Origin: an uncultured Prevotella sp. | Lineage (GTDB): Bacteria > Bacteroidota > Bacteroidia > Bacteroidales > Bacteroidaceae | NCBI GenBank assembly: GCA_900539625.1 | Contig: UQCW01000028.1 | Coordinates: 1-31,224 of the forward strand | Direction: 5' to 3' | DNA length: 31,224 nucleotides | The notes under the pieces: model-generated | What the model saw: only the letters and a program-made list of their open reading frames with translations | Told to the model about the DNA's origin: nothing | The model's database searches: none | Made by a program: the position numbers and the translations under genes | Shown here: positions 15,116-22,659 of the stretch, piece by piece | Layout of the letters: each line of letters opens with the position of its first letter | How positions within the stretch are numbered: position 1 is the first letter of the stretch

Positions 15116-15770
15116 TAAAAAACCACCATTAGTGTGTATGCTGTGTGTAATAAAAAAGATGGGCGAATCACCAAATTTAACATGGGGAGGAAGCGGCTTA
15201 ACAGTGTTTTGAATATGAAGAAGCGGTTTTTCCTTTTCTTAGATGAGCGGTGTTTCATGCCGAATTGAGCGTTGCTGATGAACAGTATTTTTAGGGTGGG
15301 CTTTTCGTGTAAAACGGTTAGTCCGTGCAGGGTATAATATATGTATAGCAGAATATAAGGCATCATATATGTATAAGGGTGACTGCACCATAAAGAATGC
15401 TTATTTGTTCTTGTAGAAAGTTGGTTGTATTGAAAATTTTTTTCGTTGGGGTTTTCTTTTGCCTGAGATGGTCGTTTCGGGGAAGTTTGTCTGAATATGT
15501 ACTTATTTTGACATTTCGAGGTAGATGATATGGCGGTTCTGGGCTTAAATTTGTCAATGGAATCCTGTAAAAGACCATTATTGTATTGGATGAATATGTG
15601 ATATGTCATTATGACGTTTATTATATTGTAATTGTAGCAAAGTGTTATGTAGTATGGCCTATTTATTTACGAAGGTAATTTAAAATGCAATGTGTCTGCT
15701 TGGCTTGTGTAGCAAAAGGAGAATCGAAGCGTTGTTTTTTTACGGTATGTGGCAAAAAAATGTCATATTG
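15116..15770. other. A/T-rich divergent intergenic region between htrA and serC
   Basis: No gene is recognised on either strand. The stretch holds two direct copies of ATATATGTATA (15337-15347 and 15365-15375), flanked by GTGCAG (15325-15330) and CTGCAC (15382-15387), which are inverted repeats. The plus strand is rich in T and G, so the minus strand is poor in stop codons and shows long chance frames. Possible protein-binding sites, otherwise featureless. Confidence 0.4.
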
Positions 15771-15802
15771 TTTGGGCGGCACGGATAAAAGAATTATATT
15801 CG
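15771..15802 (+). promoter_or_regulatory. Candidate promoter of serC
   Basis: TTTG (15771-15774), a 20-bp spacer and TATATTCG (15795-15802). The -7 element differs from TAnnTTTG at one position (C for T). It lies 44 bp upstream of the serC ATG and argues against the longer open frame starting at 15685. Confidence 0.5.
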
Positions 15803-15846
15803 CAGACGTAAAACTCATTTATTCTACTAATCTAATCGTATCAGAA

Positions 15847-16917
15847 ATGAAGAAATACAATTTTGGCGCGGGTCCTTCTATTCTCCCGCAGGAAGTGATG
15901 AAAGCAACTGCAGATGCTTGCGTTGAATTTCAGGGTATGGGATTGTCTTTGATGGAGATTAGTCACCGTACAAAGGAATTTCAGGCCGTGATGGATGAAG
16001 CGCAGGCATTGTTCAAAGAGTTGCTTAACATTCCGGAAGGATATTCTGTGTTGTTCTTGGGTGGTGGTGCAAGTTTGGAGTTCTGCATGGTGCCCTATAA
16101 CTTGCTCAACAAAAAAGCTGCCTACCTCAATACAGGCGTGTGGGCCAAAAAAGCTTTGAAGGAAGCTAAACTTTTTGGCGAAGTGGTGGAAGTTGCTTCT
16201 TCAGCCGATGCTAATTACACCTTTATTCCAAAGGGGTATACGATTCCTGCTGATGCTGATTATTTCCATATTACAACAAACAACACGATTTACGGAACGG
16301 AATTGCATGAGGATTTGGATAGTCCAGTGCCTTTGGTGGCTGACATGTCCTCGGATATTTTCTCTCGTCCAGTTGATGTGAGCAAGTATGGCTTGATTTA
16401 TGGTGGTGCACAGAAGAATCTCTCTATGGCTGGCGTGACTTTCGTGATTGTCAAGAATGAATTGCTCGGACATGTTGACCGTCCGATTTCGACGATGCTC
16501 GACTATCGCACGCATGTTGAAAAGGGCTCTATGTTCAATACACCTCCTGTTGTTCCTATCTTCTGTGCTTTGCAGACATTGAAGTGGATTAAGGCTAATG
16601 GCGGTGTTGAGGCAATGCAAAAGCGTGCCGAGGAGCGTGCTGAAGTGCTCTATTCTGAAATCGACCGCAATAAGTTGTTCCGTGCCACGGTGACGGCAAA
16701 GGAAGACCGCTCTTATATGAATATCTGCTTTGTAATGGCTGATGAGTATAAGGAGTTGGAGGCCGACTTCTTGAAGTTTGCTACTGAGCGTGGTATGTCT
16801 GGCATTAAGGGACACCGCTCTGTTGGTGGTTTCCGCGCCTCTTGCTACAATGCGATGCCGCTTGAAGGCGTCAAGGCATTGGTGGCTTGCATGCAGGAAT
16901 TTGAAGCTCAACATTAA
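15847..16917 (+). CDS. serC: Phosphoserine aminotransferase
   Basis: 356 residues starting at the ATG of 15847; the frame is open upstream to 15685 but the added part covers the promoter. The N-terminus KKYNFGAGPSILPQEV is the SerC signature, GGGASLEF binds pyridoxal phosphate and the Schiff-base lysine is K190 in YGGAQKNLSMAG; KGHRSVGGFRASCYNA near the C-terminus is also characteristic. It converts 3-phosphohydroxypyruvate and glutamate to phosphoserine and 2-oxoglutarate, and can serve pyridoxal phosphate synthesis. serA follows after 16 bp, so the two steps of serine synthesis are co-transcribed. Cytoplasmic dimer in the family. Confidence 0.96.
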   Translation: MKKYNFGAGPSILPQEVMKATADACVEFQGMGLSLMEISHRTKEFQAVMDEAQALFKELLNIPEGYSVLFLGGGASLEFCMVPYNLLNKKAAYLNTGVWAKKALKEAKLFGEVVEVASSADANYTFIPKGYTIPADADYFHITTNNTIYGTELHEDLDSPVPLVADMSSDIFSRPVDVSKYGLIYGGAQKNLSMAGVTFVIVKNELLGHVDRPISTMLDYRTHVEKGSMFNTPPVVPIFCALQTLKWIKANGGVEAMQKRAEERAEVLYSEIDRNKLFRATVTAKEDRSYMNICFVMADEYKELEADFLKFATERGMSGIKGHRSVGGFRASCYNAMPLEGVKALVACMQEFEAQH

Positions 16918-16933
16918 AAAAATACCAGACACC

Positions 16934-17854
16934 ATGAAAATACTTATTGCAACTGAAAAGCCGTTTGCTCCTGTCGCAGTGAACGGAATCAGAGAAATTG
17001 TCGAAGGTGCAGGCTATGAATGTGCTGTGCTTGAGAAATATACAGAAAAGTCGCAATTGCTCGAAGCCGTTGCTGATGCCAACGCACTGATTATCCGCTC
17101 GGATAAGGTGGACGCAGAAGTTATGGCGCATGCTCCTCAGTTGAAAATCGTTGTTCGCGCTGGCGCTGGTTACGACAATGTGGATTTAGTTGCCGCCACT
17201 GAGCGCGGCATTGTCGTGATGAACACGCCTGGGCAGAATGCCAATGCAGTGGCAGAACTCGTTGTTGGTTTGTTGCTCTTTACTGTGAGAAACCGCTTTG
17301 ACGGCACTTCCGGTACGGAACTGATGGACAAGAAAATCGGTCTCGTGGCATTCGGTGCTGTTGCCCAAAATGTGGCACGCATTGCTGCTGGTTTGGGCAT
17401 GACTGTGGCTGCTTTCTCTCCGACAGGTCATCCTGAGAAAATAAAGGCTGCAGGATTTGAGGCATACGAGAGCCTGGACAAACTTTTCCAGGAGTGTGAT
17501 ATTGTCAGTCTCCATATCCCTTCTAATCCGCAGACTCAAAAAAGCATTGGTTACGACTTGGTGTCTAAGATGAAGAAGAAAGCCATCCTGGTCAACTCTG
17601 CCCGTAAGGAAGTCATTGATGAAGAGGGCTTGATTAAGGCCATGTGCGAACGCGAAGACCTGCGTTATGTTTCCGATCTCAAGATGGGAGCACATGACGA
17701 AGCCGTCGAAAAGTTGGGAGGCCGCTATGTGTTCACTCCTAAGAAGATGGGAGCACAAACGGCGGAAGCCAATATCAATGCTGGCTTGGCTGCTGCACGT
17801 CAAATCGTTGCCTTCTTTAAGGACGGTGTGACAACTTGTCAAGTAAATAAGTAA
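16934..17854 (+). CDS. serA: D-3-phosphoglycerate dehydrogenase, short Bacteroidales type
   Basis: 306 residues from the ATG at 16934; the frame is open upstream only because it overlaps serC. It lacks the C-terminal ACT regulatory domain, so feedback by serine through ACT is not expected. D-2-hydroxyacid dehydrogenase features are RAGAGYDNVD (75-84), the nucleotide fold near GLVAFGAVAQN (136-146, with the usual GxGxxG reduced to AFGAVA), NSARKEVIDE (221-230) and TPKKMGAQTAEAN (268-280). The last normally reads TPH with the catalytic histidine; here it is Lys270. This substitution is shared, as far as I recall, with Bacteroides and Entamoeba enzymes. It oxidises 3-phosphoglycerate with NAD+, the step before SerC. 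Confidence 0.92.
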   Translation: MKILIATEKPFAPVAVNGIREIVEGAGYECAVLEKYTEKSQLLEAVADANALIIRSDKVDAEVMAHAPQLKIVVRAGAGYDNVDLVAATERGIVVMNTPGQNANAVAELVVGLLLFTVRNRFDGTSGTELMDKKIGLVAFGAVAQNVARIAAGLGMTVAAFSPTGHPEKIKAAGFEAYESLDKLFQECDIVSLHIPSNPQTQKSIGYDLVSKMKKKAILVNSARKEVIDEEGLIKAMCEREDLRYVSDLKMGAHDEAVEKLGGRYVFTPKKMGAQTAEANINAGLAAARQIVAFFKDGVTTCQVNK

Positions 17855-17865
17855 TTCTATAATTC

Positions 17866-17933
17866 CACAAAGGGTTTCCTTGCATATCCCGTCAGTGTAT
17901 ATCTGATACGGCAATGTAGGGAAGCCCTTTGTG
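17866..17933 (+). terminator. Long hairpin between serA and the DUF1015 gene
   Basis: CACAAAGGGTTTCC (17866-17879) pairs with GGAAGCCCTTTGTG (17920-17933) at 13 of 14 positions. The loop holds a second stem (CCGTCAG with CTGATACGG, one bulge). It starts 12 bp after the serA stop and is followed by TTTACC. It looks like a terminator or a transcript-processing stem; the T-tract is short. Confidence 0.6.
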
Positions 17934-18028
17934 TTTACCATTAAAGGATCGTCTTCAAGACGGAAGTTCTTTTAATTCTGATAATATTCTAATTATGCAG
18001 GCAGGCGGCATCTCGTTTTCTGTGAGAA

Positions 18029-18036
18029 TATTTTTG
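18029..18036 (+). promoter_or_regulatory. Candidate -7 element (TATTTTTG) of the DUF1015 gene
   Basis: An exact TAnnTTTG match 80 bp upstream of the ATG at 18116 and about 95 bp past the serA hairpin. No -33 TTG is clear. Confidence 0.4.
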
Positions 18037-18115
18037 TGGCGTAACGGAGACGTATTCCGATATGCTGCTGGGGAAGCGATATGCAGTATCTCTGTCTGGT
18101 AAATCTCAAAAAAAC

Positions 18116-19351
18116 ATGCCTAAAGTTAAGCCTTTTAGAGGTCTGCGCCCACCGAAGGATCTGGTGGAGCAGGTGGAAAGCCGACCATATGACGTTCTCA
18201 ATTCGGAAGAGGCGCGTGCTGAAGCCGGAAACAATGAGAAATCTCTTTACCATATTATCAAACCAGAAATCAATTTTCCGGAGGGGACAAGTGAATATGA
18301 TTCTCGGGTGTATGACAGCGCCGCCGAGCAGTTTGAGAAATTCCAAAAGAACGGATGGCTGCTACAAGACGAACAGGAGAATTATTATCTCTATGCCCAG
18401 ACCATGAATGGGAAGACACAGTATGGAATCGTGTTGTGTGCGCATGTTGATGATTACATGAATGGCAACATAAAAAAACATGAACTGACACGTCGTGACA
18501 AGGAAGATGATCGCATGAAGCACGTGCGCGTCACCAATGCCAACATTGAACCCGTATTCCTTGCCTTCCGCCACAACGATGTCTTGGCGGATTTGATAAA
18601 GAAATATGCGGCGCAGGAACCCGTCTATCATTTTAAAGCGCCTGTCGATGGCTTTATTCATCAGTTTTGGGTGATAGATAACAAGGAAGACCAGGATGCC
18701 ATTACTGAAGAGTTTGCAAAGATGGACTCCTTATATATAGCAGACGGTCATCATCGTTCGGCTGCCGCTGCGCGTGTCGGTGCGGAAAAAGGCGAAAAAG
18801 AGGGCAGGGGAGAGCACGATTATTATATGGCCGTGTGTTTTCCGGCAGAGCAACTTACAATCTTGGACTACAATCGTGTGGTTAAAGACCTGAACGGACT
18901 TTCGGAAGAGGATTTCCTGAAGGCTTTGGAGAAAAACTTTGCGGTTGCTTGCAAGGGCGAAGAGAATTATCGTCCGCAGAAGATGCACGAGTTTTCATTG
19001 TATGTCGGTGGCAAATGGTACAGTTTGGAAGCCAAACCTGGAACGTTCAACGAAAACGATCCAATTGGGGTTTTGGATGTAGATATCTCTTCGCGTCTCA
19101 TATTGGATGAAATCCTGAACATAAAAGACTTGCGGAGCGACAAGCGCATAGATTTTGTTGGAGGGTTGCGCGGTTTGGGTGAACTGAAAAGGCGTGTGGA
19201 CAGCGGCGAAATGAAAATGGCGCTCGCTCTCTATCCCGTTAGTATGCAGCAAATCATGGATATTGCCGACAGCGGAAACATAATGCCGCCAAAGGCCACA
19301 TGGTTTGAGCCGAAACTTCGTAGCGGATTGGTTATTCATAAACTCGACTGA
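18116..19351 (+). CDS. DUF1015 family protein
   Basis: 411 residues, starting at the ATG of 18116 because MPKVKPFRGLRPPKDLVEQVESRPYDVL is the usual opening of the family (first residues K-P-F-R-G-x-R); an in-frame ATG at 18062 adds 18 unlikely residues. The conserved block YIADGHHRSAAAARV (about residues 206-220) is characteristic of DUF1015. No signal peptide or membrane segment is seen. The function is unknown. The gene commonly follows serC-serA in Bacteroidales and other phyla, which suggests a role near serine or one-carbon metabolism, but this is inference from neighbourhood only. A hairpin and its own promoter candidate separate it from serA. Confidence 0.88.
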   Translation: MPKVKPFRGLRPPKDLVEQVESRPYDVLNSEEARAEAGNNEKSLYHIIKPEINFPEGTSEYDSRVYDSAAEQFEKFQKNGWLLQDEQENYYLYAQTMNGKTQYGIVLCAHVDDYMNGNIKKHELTRRDKEDDRMKHVRVTNANIEPVFLAFRHNDVLADLIKKYAAQEPVYHFKAPVDGFIHQFWVIDNKEDQDAITEEFAKMDSLYIADGHHRSAAAARVGAEKGEKEGRGEHDYYMAVCFPAEQLTILDYNRVVKDLNGLSEEDFLKALEKNFAVACKGEENYRPQKMHEFSLYVGGKWYSLEAKPGTFNENDPIGVLDVDISSRLILDEILNIKDLRSDKRIDFVGGLRGLGELKRRVDSGEMKMALALYPVSMQQIMDIADSGNIMPPKATWFEPKLRSGLVIHKLD

Positions 19352-19433
19352 AAATCGGGGGCGAAAATCCGCTTGTATGGCAAAAAATCCACGAATAATT
19401 TTATTTTCAAGCGTATAAAAGCCCAAAAAAATA

Positions 19434-19461
19434 TTGCTTTCAAAAAAAAATAGTATCTTTG
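19434..19461 (+). promoter_or_regulatory. Promoter of the DUF177-rpmF operon
   Basis: TTG (19434-19436), a 17-bp A-rich spacer and TATCTTTG (19454-19461), an exact -7 match. The ATG at 19470 is only 8 bp beyond the -7 element, so the transcript would have a leader of a few nucleotides at most. Confidence 0.6.
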
Positions 19462-19469
19462 CAGCCGCT

Positions 19470-19955
19470 ATGACGAGTAACAATACCTTGCAGATAGACT
19501 TGTTTGCAGCCGCCCGCAGTGGGCAGAAGCAAAATTTCAGCCTCTCAGATTCGTTTTTTGAAGAAATGGATCAAGAGGAAATTGTTGGTGGCCAATTGCA
19601 AGTGACTGCATCTGTGAAAGAAAACGCTGGAGATTATTTTAGCGTTCAGTTCACAGCAAAAGGGGAAGTTAGCGTTTTATGCGACCGCTGCTTGGAACGC
19701 GTGGTTTATGACGTTGATGTCGAAGACGAAGCCTTAGTATATTTTGGCGATGGCGAACCCTCAAATGAGGAAGCTCGCGTGTTGCCACCGCGAATAAATG
19801 TGTATGACCTGGCGTGGGATGTATACGAGGCTGTTGAATTGTCTCTTCCATTGCAACGAATTCACCCAGCGGGCCAGTGTAATCCCGACATGGTGGAACA
19901 CTTGAGAGCATTCGGAAGCGAACAAGGCGACGAAGAAGCCGAAGAAGCGGAATAA
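19470..19955 (+). CDS. DUF177 (YceD-like) protein
   Basis: 161 residues from the ATG at 19470. An earlier in-frame ATG at 19434 lies inside the promoter and is rejected. The DUF177 core is visible: a beta-rich N-terminal half, GEVSVLCDRCLERV with the C71-x2-C74 pair, and an acidic C-terminus (EQGDEEAEEAE). YceD homologues are encoded next to rpmF in most bacteria; in plants and E. coli the family is linked to 23S rRNA processing or accumulation. rpmF follows 39 bp downstream. Confidence 0.92.
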   Translation: MTSNNTLQIDLFAAARSGQKQNFSLSDSFFEEMDQEEIVGGQLQVTASVKENAGDYFSVQFTAKGEVSVLCDRCLERVVYDVDVEDEALVYFGDGEPSNEEARVLPPRINVYDLAWDVYEAVELSLPLQRIHPAGQCNPDMVEHLRAFGSEQGDEEAEEAE

Positions 19956-19994
19956 CGACCATGGAATATTAACCAATTAAAGTATTAAATAGAA

Positions 19995-20183
19995 ATGGCA
20001 CATCCTAAAAGAAGACAATCTAAAACGAGAACTCTGAAACGTAGAACTCATGATAAGGCTGTAGCGCCTACGTTGGCTGTTTGCCCTAACTGCGGTGGCT
20101 GGCACATTTATCACACGGTTTGCCCGTCTTGCGGATACTATCGCGGCAAGTTGGCCATCGTGAAGGAAGAAGTTGCAGAGTAA
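19995..20183 (+). CDS. rpmF: 50S ribosomal protein L32
   Basis: 62 residues: MAHPKRRQSKTRTLKRR, the universal L32 start, then a zinc ribbon with CPNC and CPSC (four cysteines, so the zinc-binding C+ form). It is part of the large ribosomal subunit. It follows DUF177 and precedes fabH; plsX, which separates rpmF and fabH in many bacteria, is missing here. Confidence 0.97.
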   Translation: MAHPKRRQSKTRTLKRRTHDKAVAPTLAVCPNCGGWHIYHTVCPSCGYYRGKLAIVKEEVAE

Positions 20184-20201
20184 TCATTTATTCTTACTAT
20201 T

Positions 20202-20243
20202 AAAGAGGAGGACAACGTCTTTTATCAGGCCGTTCTCCTCTTT
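20202..20243 (+). terminator. Hairpin downstream of rpmF
   Basis: AAAGAGGAG (20202-20210) pairs with CTCCTCTTT (20235-20243), extended by AACG/CGTT with a 3-nt bulge. It lies 18 bp after the rpmF stop. The following GAGATTT is a weak T-tract, so it may only reduce read-through into fabH. Confidence 0.5.
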
Positions 20244-20255
20244 GAGATTTAGTGT

Positions 20256-20325
20256 GCCACCCTTTCATCTGTCAGAAATGAGATTCGTCTGAGCGAAATG
20301 TTTCTGTGTTTTGGTATCGGGTGGC
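20256..20325 (+). promoter_or_regulatory. Possible structured leader of fabH
   Basis: GCCACCC (20256-20262) pairs with GGGTGGC (20319-20325), closing a 56-nt loop that contains a further TCAG/CTGA stem. It ends 38 bp before the fabH ATG. It is not a riboswitch class I recognise. Confidence 0.25.
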
Positions 20326-20363
20326 GGGCTGAAAATTAAGAAGTCTTCAAGTTATAATAATAT

Positions 20364-21368
20364 ATGGAAAAAATTAATGCCGTCATTACAGGCGTGGGTG
20401 GCTACGTTCCTGAATATGTGCTGAACAACGACGAACTTTCTCGTATGGTTGACACCAACGACGAATGGATTATGACAAGAATCGGCATTAAGGAACGTCG
20501 CATCTTGAATGAGGAAGGTCTTGGAACCAGCTATATGGCACGTAAGGCTGTAAAACAGTTGCTGGAAAAAACTGGCACTGATCCTCAGGAAGTTGATTGC
20601 GTCATCATTGCCACAACAACTCCCGACTATCATTTCCCTTCAACGTCTTCAATCGTGGTTGGGCGTCTCGGTATGAAGAATGCCTTTGCCATTGATATGC
20701 AGGCTGCTTGCTGCGGATTCTTGTTTGCCATGGATGCTGCTTCAGGTATGATCCAGAGCGGACGCTATAAGAAAATCGTTGTTTGCGGTGCCGACAAGAT
20801 GTCCAGCATCGTGGATTACACAGACCGCGCCACTTGCCCGATTTTTGGTGACGGTGCTGCCGCAGTTATGCTTGAGCCTTCTCTTGAAGAGGGCATGGGA
20901 TGGCAGGATTCCTTCCTGCGTGCGGATGGAAAGGGACTTCCTTTCTTGTGCCTGAAGGCTGGCGGTTCTGTTTGCAGTCCTTCTTATTTCACCATAGACC
21001 ATCGCATGCACTATCTGCATCAGGAAGGCCGCACGGTGTTTAAGTTCGCTGTAACAAACATGAGCGATGCCTGCGCACTTATTGCTGAACGTAATCACCT
21101 CGACAAGGACAACATCGCTTGGGTTATTCCTCATCAGGCCAATGTCAGAATCATTGAGGCTGTAGCACATCGTCTGGAATTGTCTATGGATAAGGTGATG
21201 CTCAACATCCAGCGTTATGGTAATACTTCTGCGGGAACATTGCCTTTGGCTTTGTGGGATTACGAGAAGCAGCTTAAGAAGGGCGACAATTTGATTTTGA
21301 CGGCCTTTGGAGCTGGATTCACTTGGGGTGCTGCCTACGTTAAGTGGGCGTATGACGGATCTAAGTAA
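20364..21368 (+). CDS. fabH: Beta-ketoacyl-ACP synthase III
   Basis: 334 residues, usual length. The catalytic triad is C116 (QAACCGF; a second Cys at 117 stands where Ala is common), H257 (WVIPHQAN) and N287 (YGNTSAG). The N-terminal TRIGIKERR segment is the CoA-binding opening typical of FabH. It condenses acetyl-CoA, or branched starters, with malonyl-ACP to begin fatty acid synthesis. In Bacteroidales, branched-chain starters giving iso/anteiso acids are usual; the sequence alone does not show the specificity. It follows rpmF by 180 bp and ends at a strong terminator. Confidence 0.96.
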   Translation: MEKINAVITGVGGYVPEYVLNNDELSRMVDTNDEWIMTRIGIKERRILNEEGLGTSYMARKAVKQLLEKTGTDPQEVDCVIIATTTPDYHFPSTSSIVVGRLGMKNAFAIDMQAACCGFLFAMDAASGMIQSGRYKKIVVCGADKMSSIVDYTDRATCPIFGDGAAAVMLEPSLEEGMGWQDSFLRADGKGLPFLCLKAGGSVCSPSYFTIDHRMHYLHQEGRTVFKFAVTNMSDACALIAERNHLDKDNIAWVIPHQANVRIIEAVAHRLELSMDKVMLNIQRYGNTSAGTLPLALWDYEKQLKKGDNLILTAFGAGFTWGAAYVKWAYDGSK

Positions 21369-21406
21369 TTTACTTGGCCCATTCTTGACAAATACAATTA
21401 ATAATT

Positions 21407-21465
21407 CAAGGAAGCCGAAGGTCATGGGCAAAACCATCGACTTTCGACTTCCTTGTCCTTTTTTG
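21407..21465 (+). terminator. Intrinsic terminator of the fabH transcript
   Basis: CAAGGAAGCCGAAGGTC (21407-21423) pairs with GACTTTCGACTTCCTTG (21439-21455) at 15 of 17 positions, followed by TCCTTTTTTG. It lies 38 bp past the fabH stop. Confidence 0.8.
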
Positions 21466-21547
21466 TAATGGCATCTTGCCGACAGGCAGGGCATGCCGTT
21501 GCATATTCTCAGAATTCAGATAAGAAATTTTGGGCGTTGCTTTGAAA

Positions 21548-21568
21548 GATGCCGTTTTTGTCGGCATC
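21548..21568 (+). other. Small perfect hairpin in the fabH-era gap
   Basis: GATGCCG (21548-21554), a 7-nt T-rich loop and CGGCATC (21562-21568), followed by CTTTCCGTTTTC. It resembles a second, weaker terminator. Apart from it, the fabH terminator and the -7 candidate at 21592, I see nothing in the 384-bp gap 21369-21752. Confidence 0.45.
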
Positions 21569-21591
21569 CTTTCCGTTTTCAGATGGACGCT

Positions 21592-21599
21592 TAAATTTG
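21592..21599 (+). promoter_or_regulatory. Candidate -7 element (TAAATTTG) of era-der
   Basis: An exact TAnnTTTG match about 150 bp upstream of the era ATG and downstream of the fabH terminator. No -33 TTG at the right spacing. Confidence 0.4.
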
Positions 21600-21752
21600 A
21601 TTTCTTATAATTGGTGCGTCGCTTTTTTCTGACAGTCAGGAAGAAGAGCGTAGCACGCCATGCAACTGGCAATGGAGCAGAGAAACGCCTCTGTCAGTAC
21701 CAGCCACAAGAAATAAACACTAAAACAAATTTTGATTACCTGTTAAACAGCC

Positions 21753-22634
21753 ATGCACAAAGCCGGTTTCGTAAATATCGTCGGTAACCCGAATGTAGGA
21801 AAATCAACGCTCATGAATCTCTTTGTCGGTGAGCGTATTTCCATTGCCACTTTCAAGGCGCAGACAACACGCCATCGCATCATGGGTATCATCAATACGG
21901 AGGATGCGCAAATCGTATTTTCGGATACCCCAGGGGTGTTGAAGCCAAATTACAAGTTGCAGGAGTCGATGTTGGCATTTTCCGAGTCGGCTTTGCAGGA
22001 CGCAGACGTCTTGCTTTACGTGACAGACGTTGTTGAGAAAATTGACAAGAACAGCGACTTCCTGAAGAAGGTGGAGCATTTGAATGTGCCCATTCTCGTG
22101 TTGATAAATAAAATCGATCTTTCAAACCAAAAGCAGTTGGAATCGCTGGTTGACACTTGGCATGAGTTGATACCGAAGGCTGAGATCTTTCTCGTGTCGG
22201 CTTCTGCTAAATTCAACGTCAACAATGTGCTGGCTCGTATCAAGGAACTTTTGCCAGATTCACCGCCTTATTTCGATAAAGACCAGTGGACCGACAAACC
22301 AGCGCGTTTTTTCGTGACGGAAATCATTCGTGAAAAAATCTTGCTATATTACGATAAGGAAATTCCTTATGCAACGGAAGTGTTGGTTGAGAGTTTCAAG
22401 GAAACAGACCAGCAGATTCACATCAACGCCCTCATTTTTGTGGAGCGTGAAAGTCAGAAGGGCATCATCATCGGCCATCAAGGTGTGGCCTTGAAGAAGG
22501 TGTCGACCGAAGCCCGGAAAACGCTTGAGAAGTTTTTCGGCAAACACATTTACCTTCAGGTCTTTGTCAAAGTCGATAAAGACTGGCGAAATTCGTCGAA
22601 GAGACTGGAGGCTTATGGATATAAACTTGATTAG
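21753..22634 (+). CDS. era: GTPase Era
   Basis: 293 residues. The G domain has G1 GNPNVGKS (11-18), G3 DTPG (58-61) and G4 NKID (119-122), with the Era-type TTRHRIMGI switch. A C-terminal KH RNA-binding domain (about 200-290) contains IIGHQGVALKKVSTEARKTLE. Era binds the 3' end of 16S rRNA and assists 30S maturation. The der gene follows after 25 bp, so two ribosome-assembly GTPases are co-transcribed. Confidence 0.97.
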   Translation: MHKAGFVNIVGNPNVGKSTLMNLFVGERISIATFKAQTTRHRIMGIINTEDAQIVFSDTPGVLKPNYKLQESMLAFSESALQDADVLLYVTDVVEKIDKNSDFLKKVEHLNVPILVLINKIDLSNQKQLESLVDTWHELIPKAEIFLVSASAKFNVNNVLARIKELLPDSPPYFDKDQWTDKPARFFVTEIIREKILLYYDKEIPYATEVLVESFKETDQQIHINALIFVERESQKGIIIGHQGVALKKVSTEARKTLEKFFGKHIYLQVFVKVDKDWRNSSKRLEAYGYKLD

Positions 22635-22659
22635 TAAACATAATACAATATAACACACT

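Noticed and set aside
21406..21672. 88-codon minus-strand frame between fabH and era
   Set aside because: It runs through the fabH terminator and the era promoter candidate, has a basic, low-information composition and no promoter.
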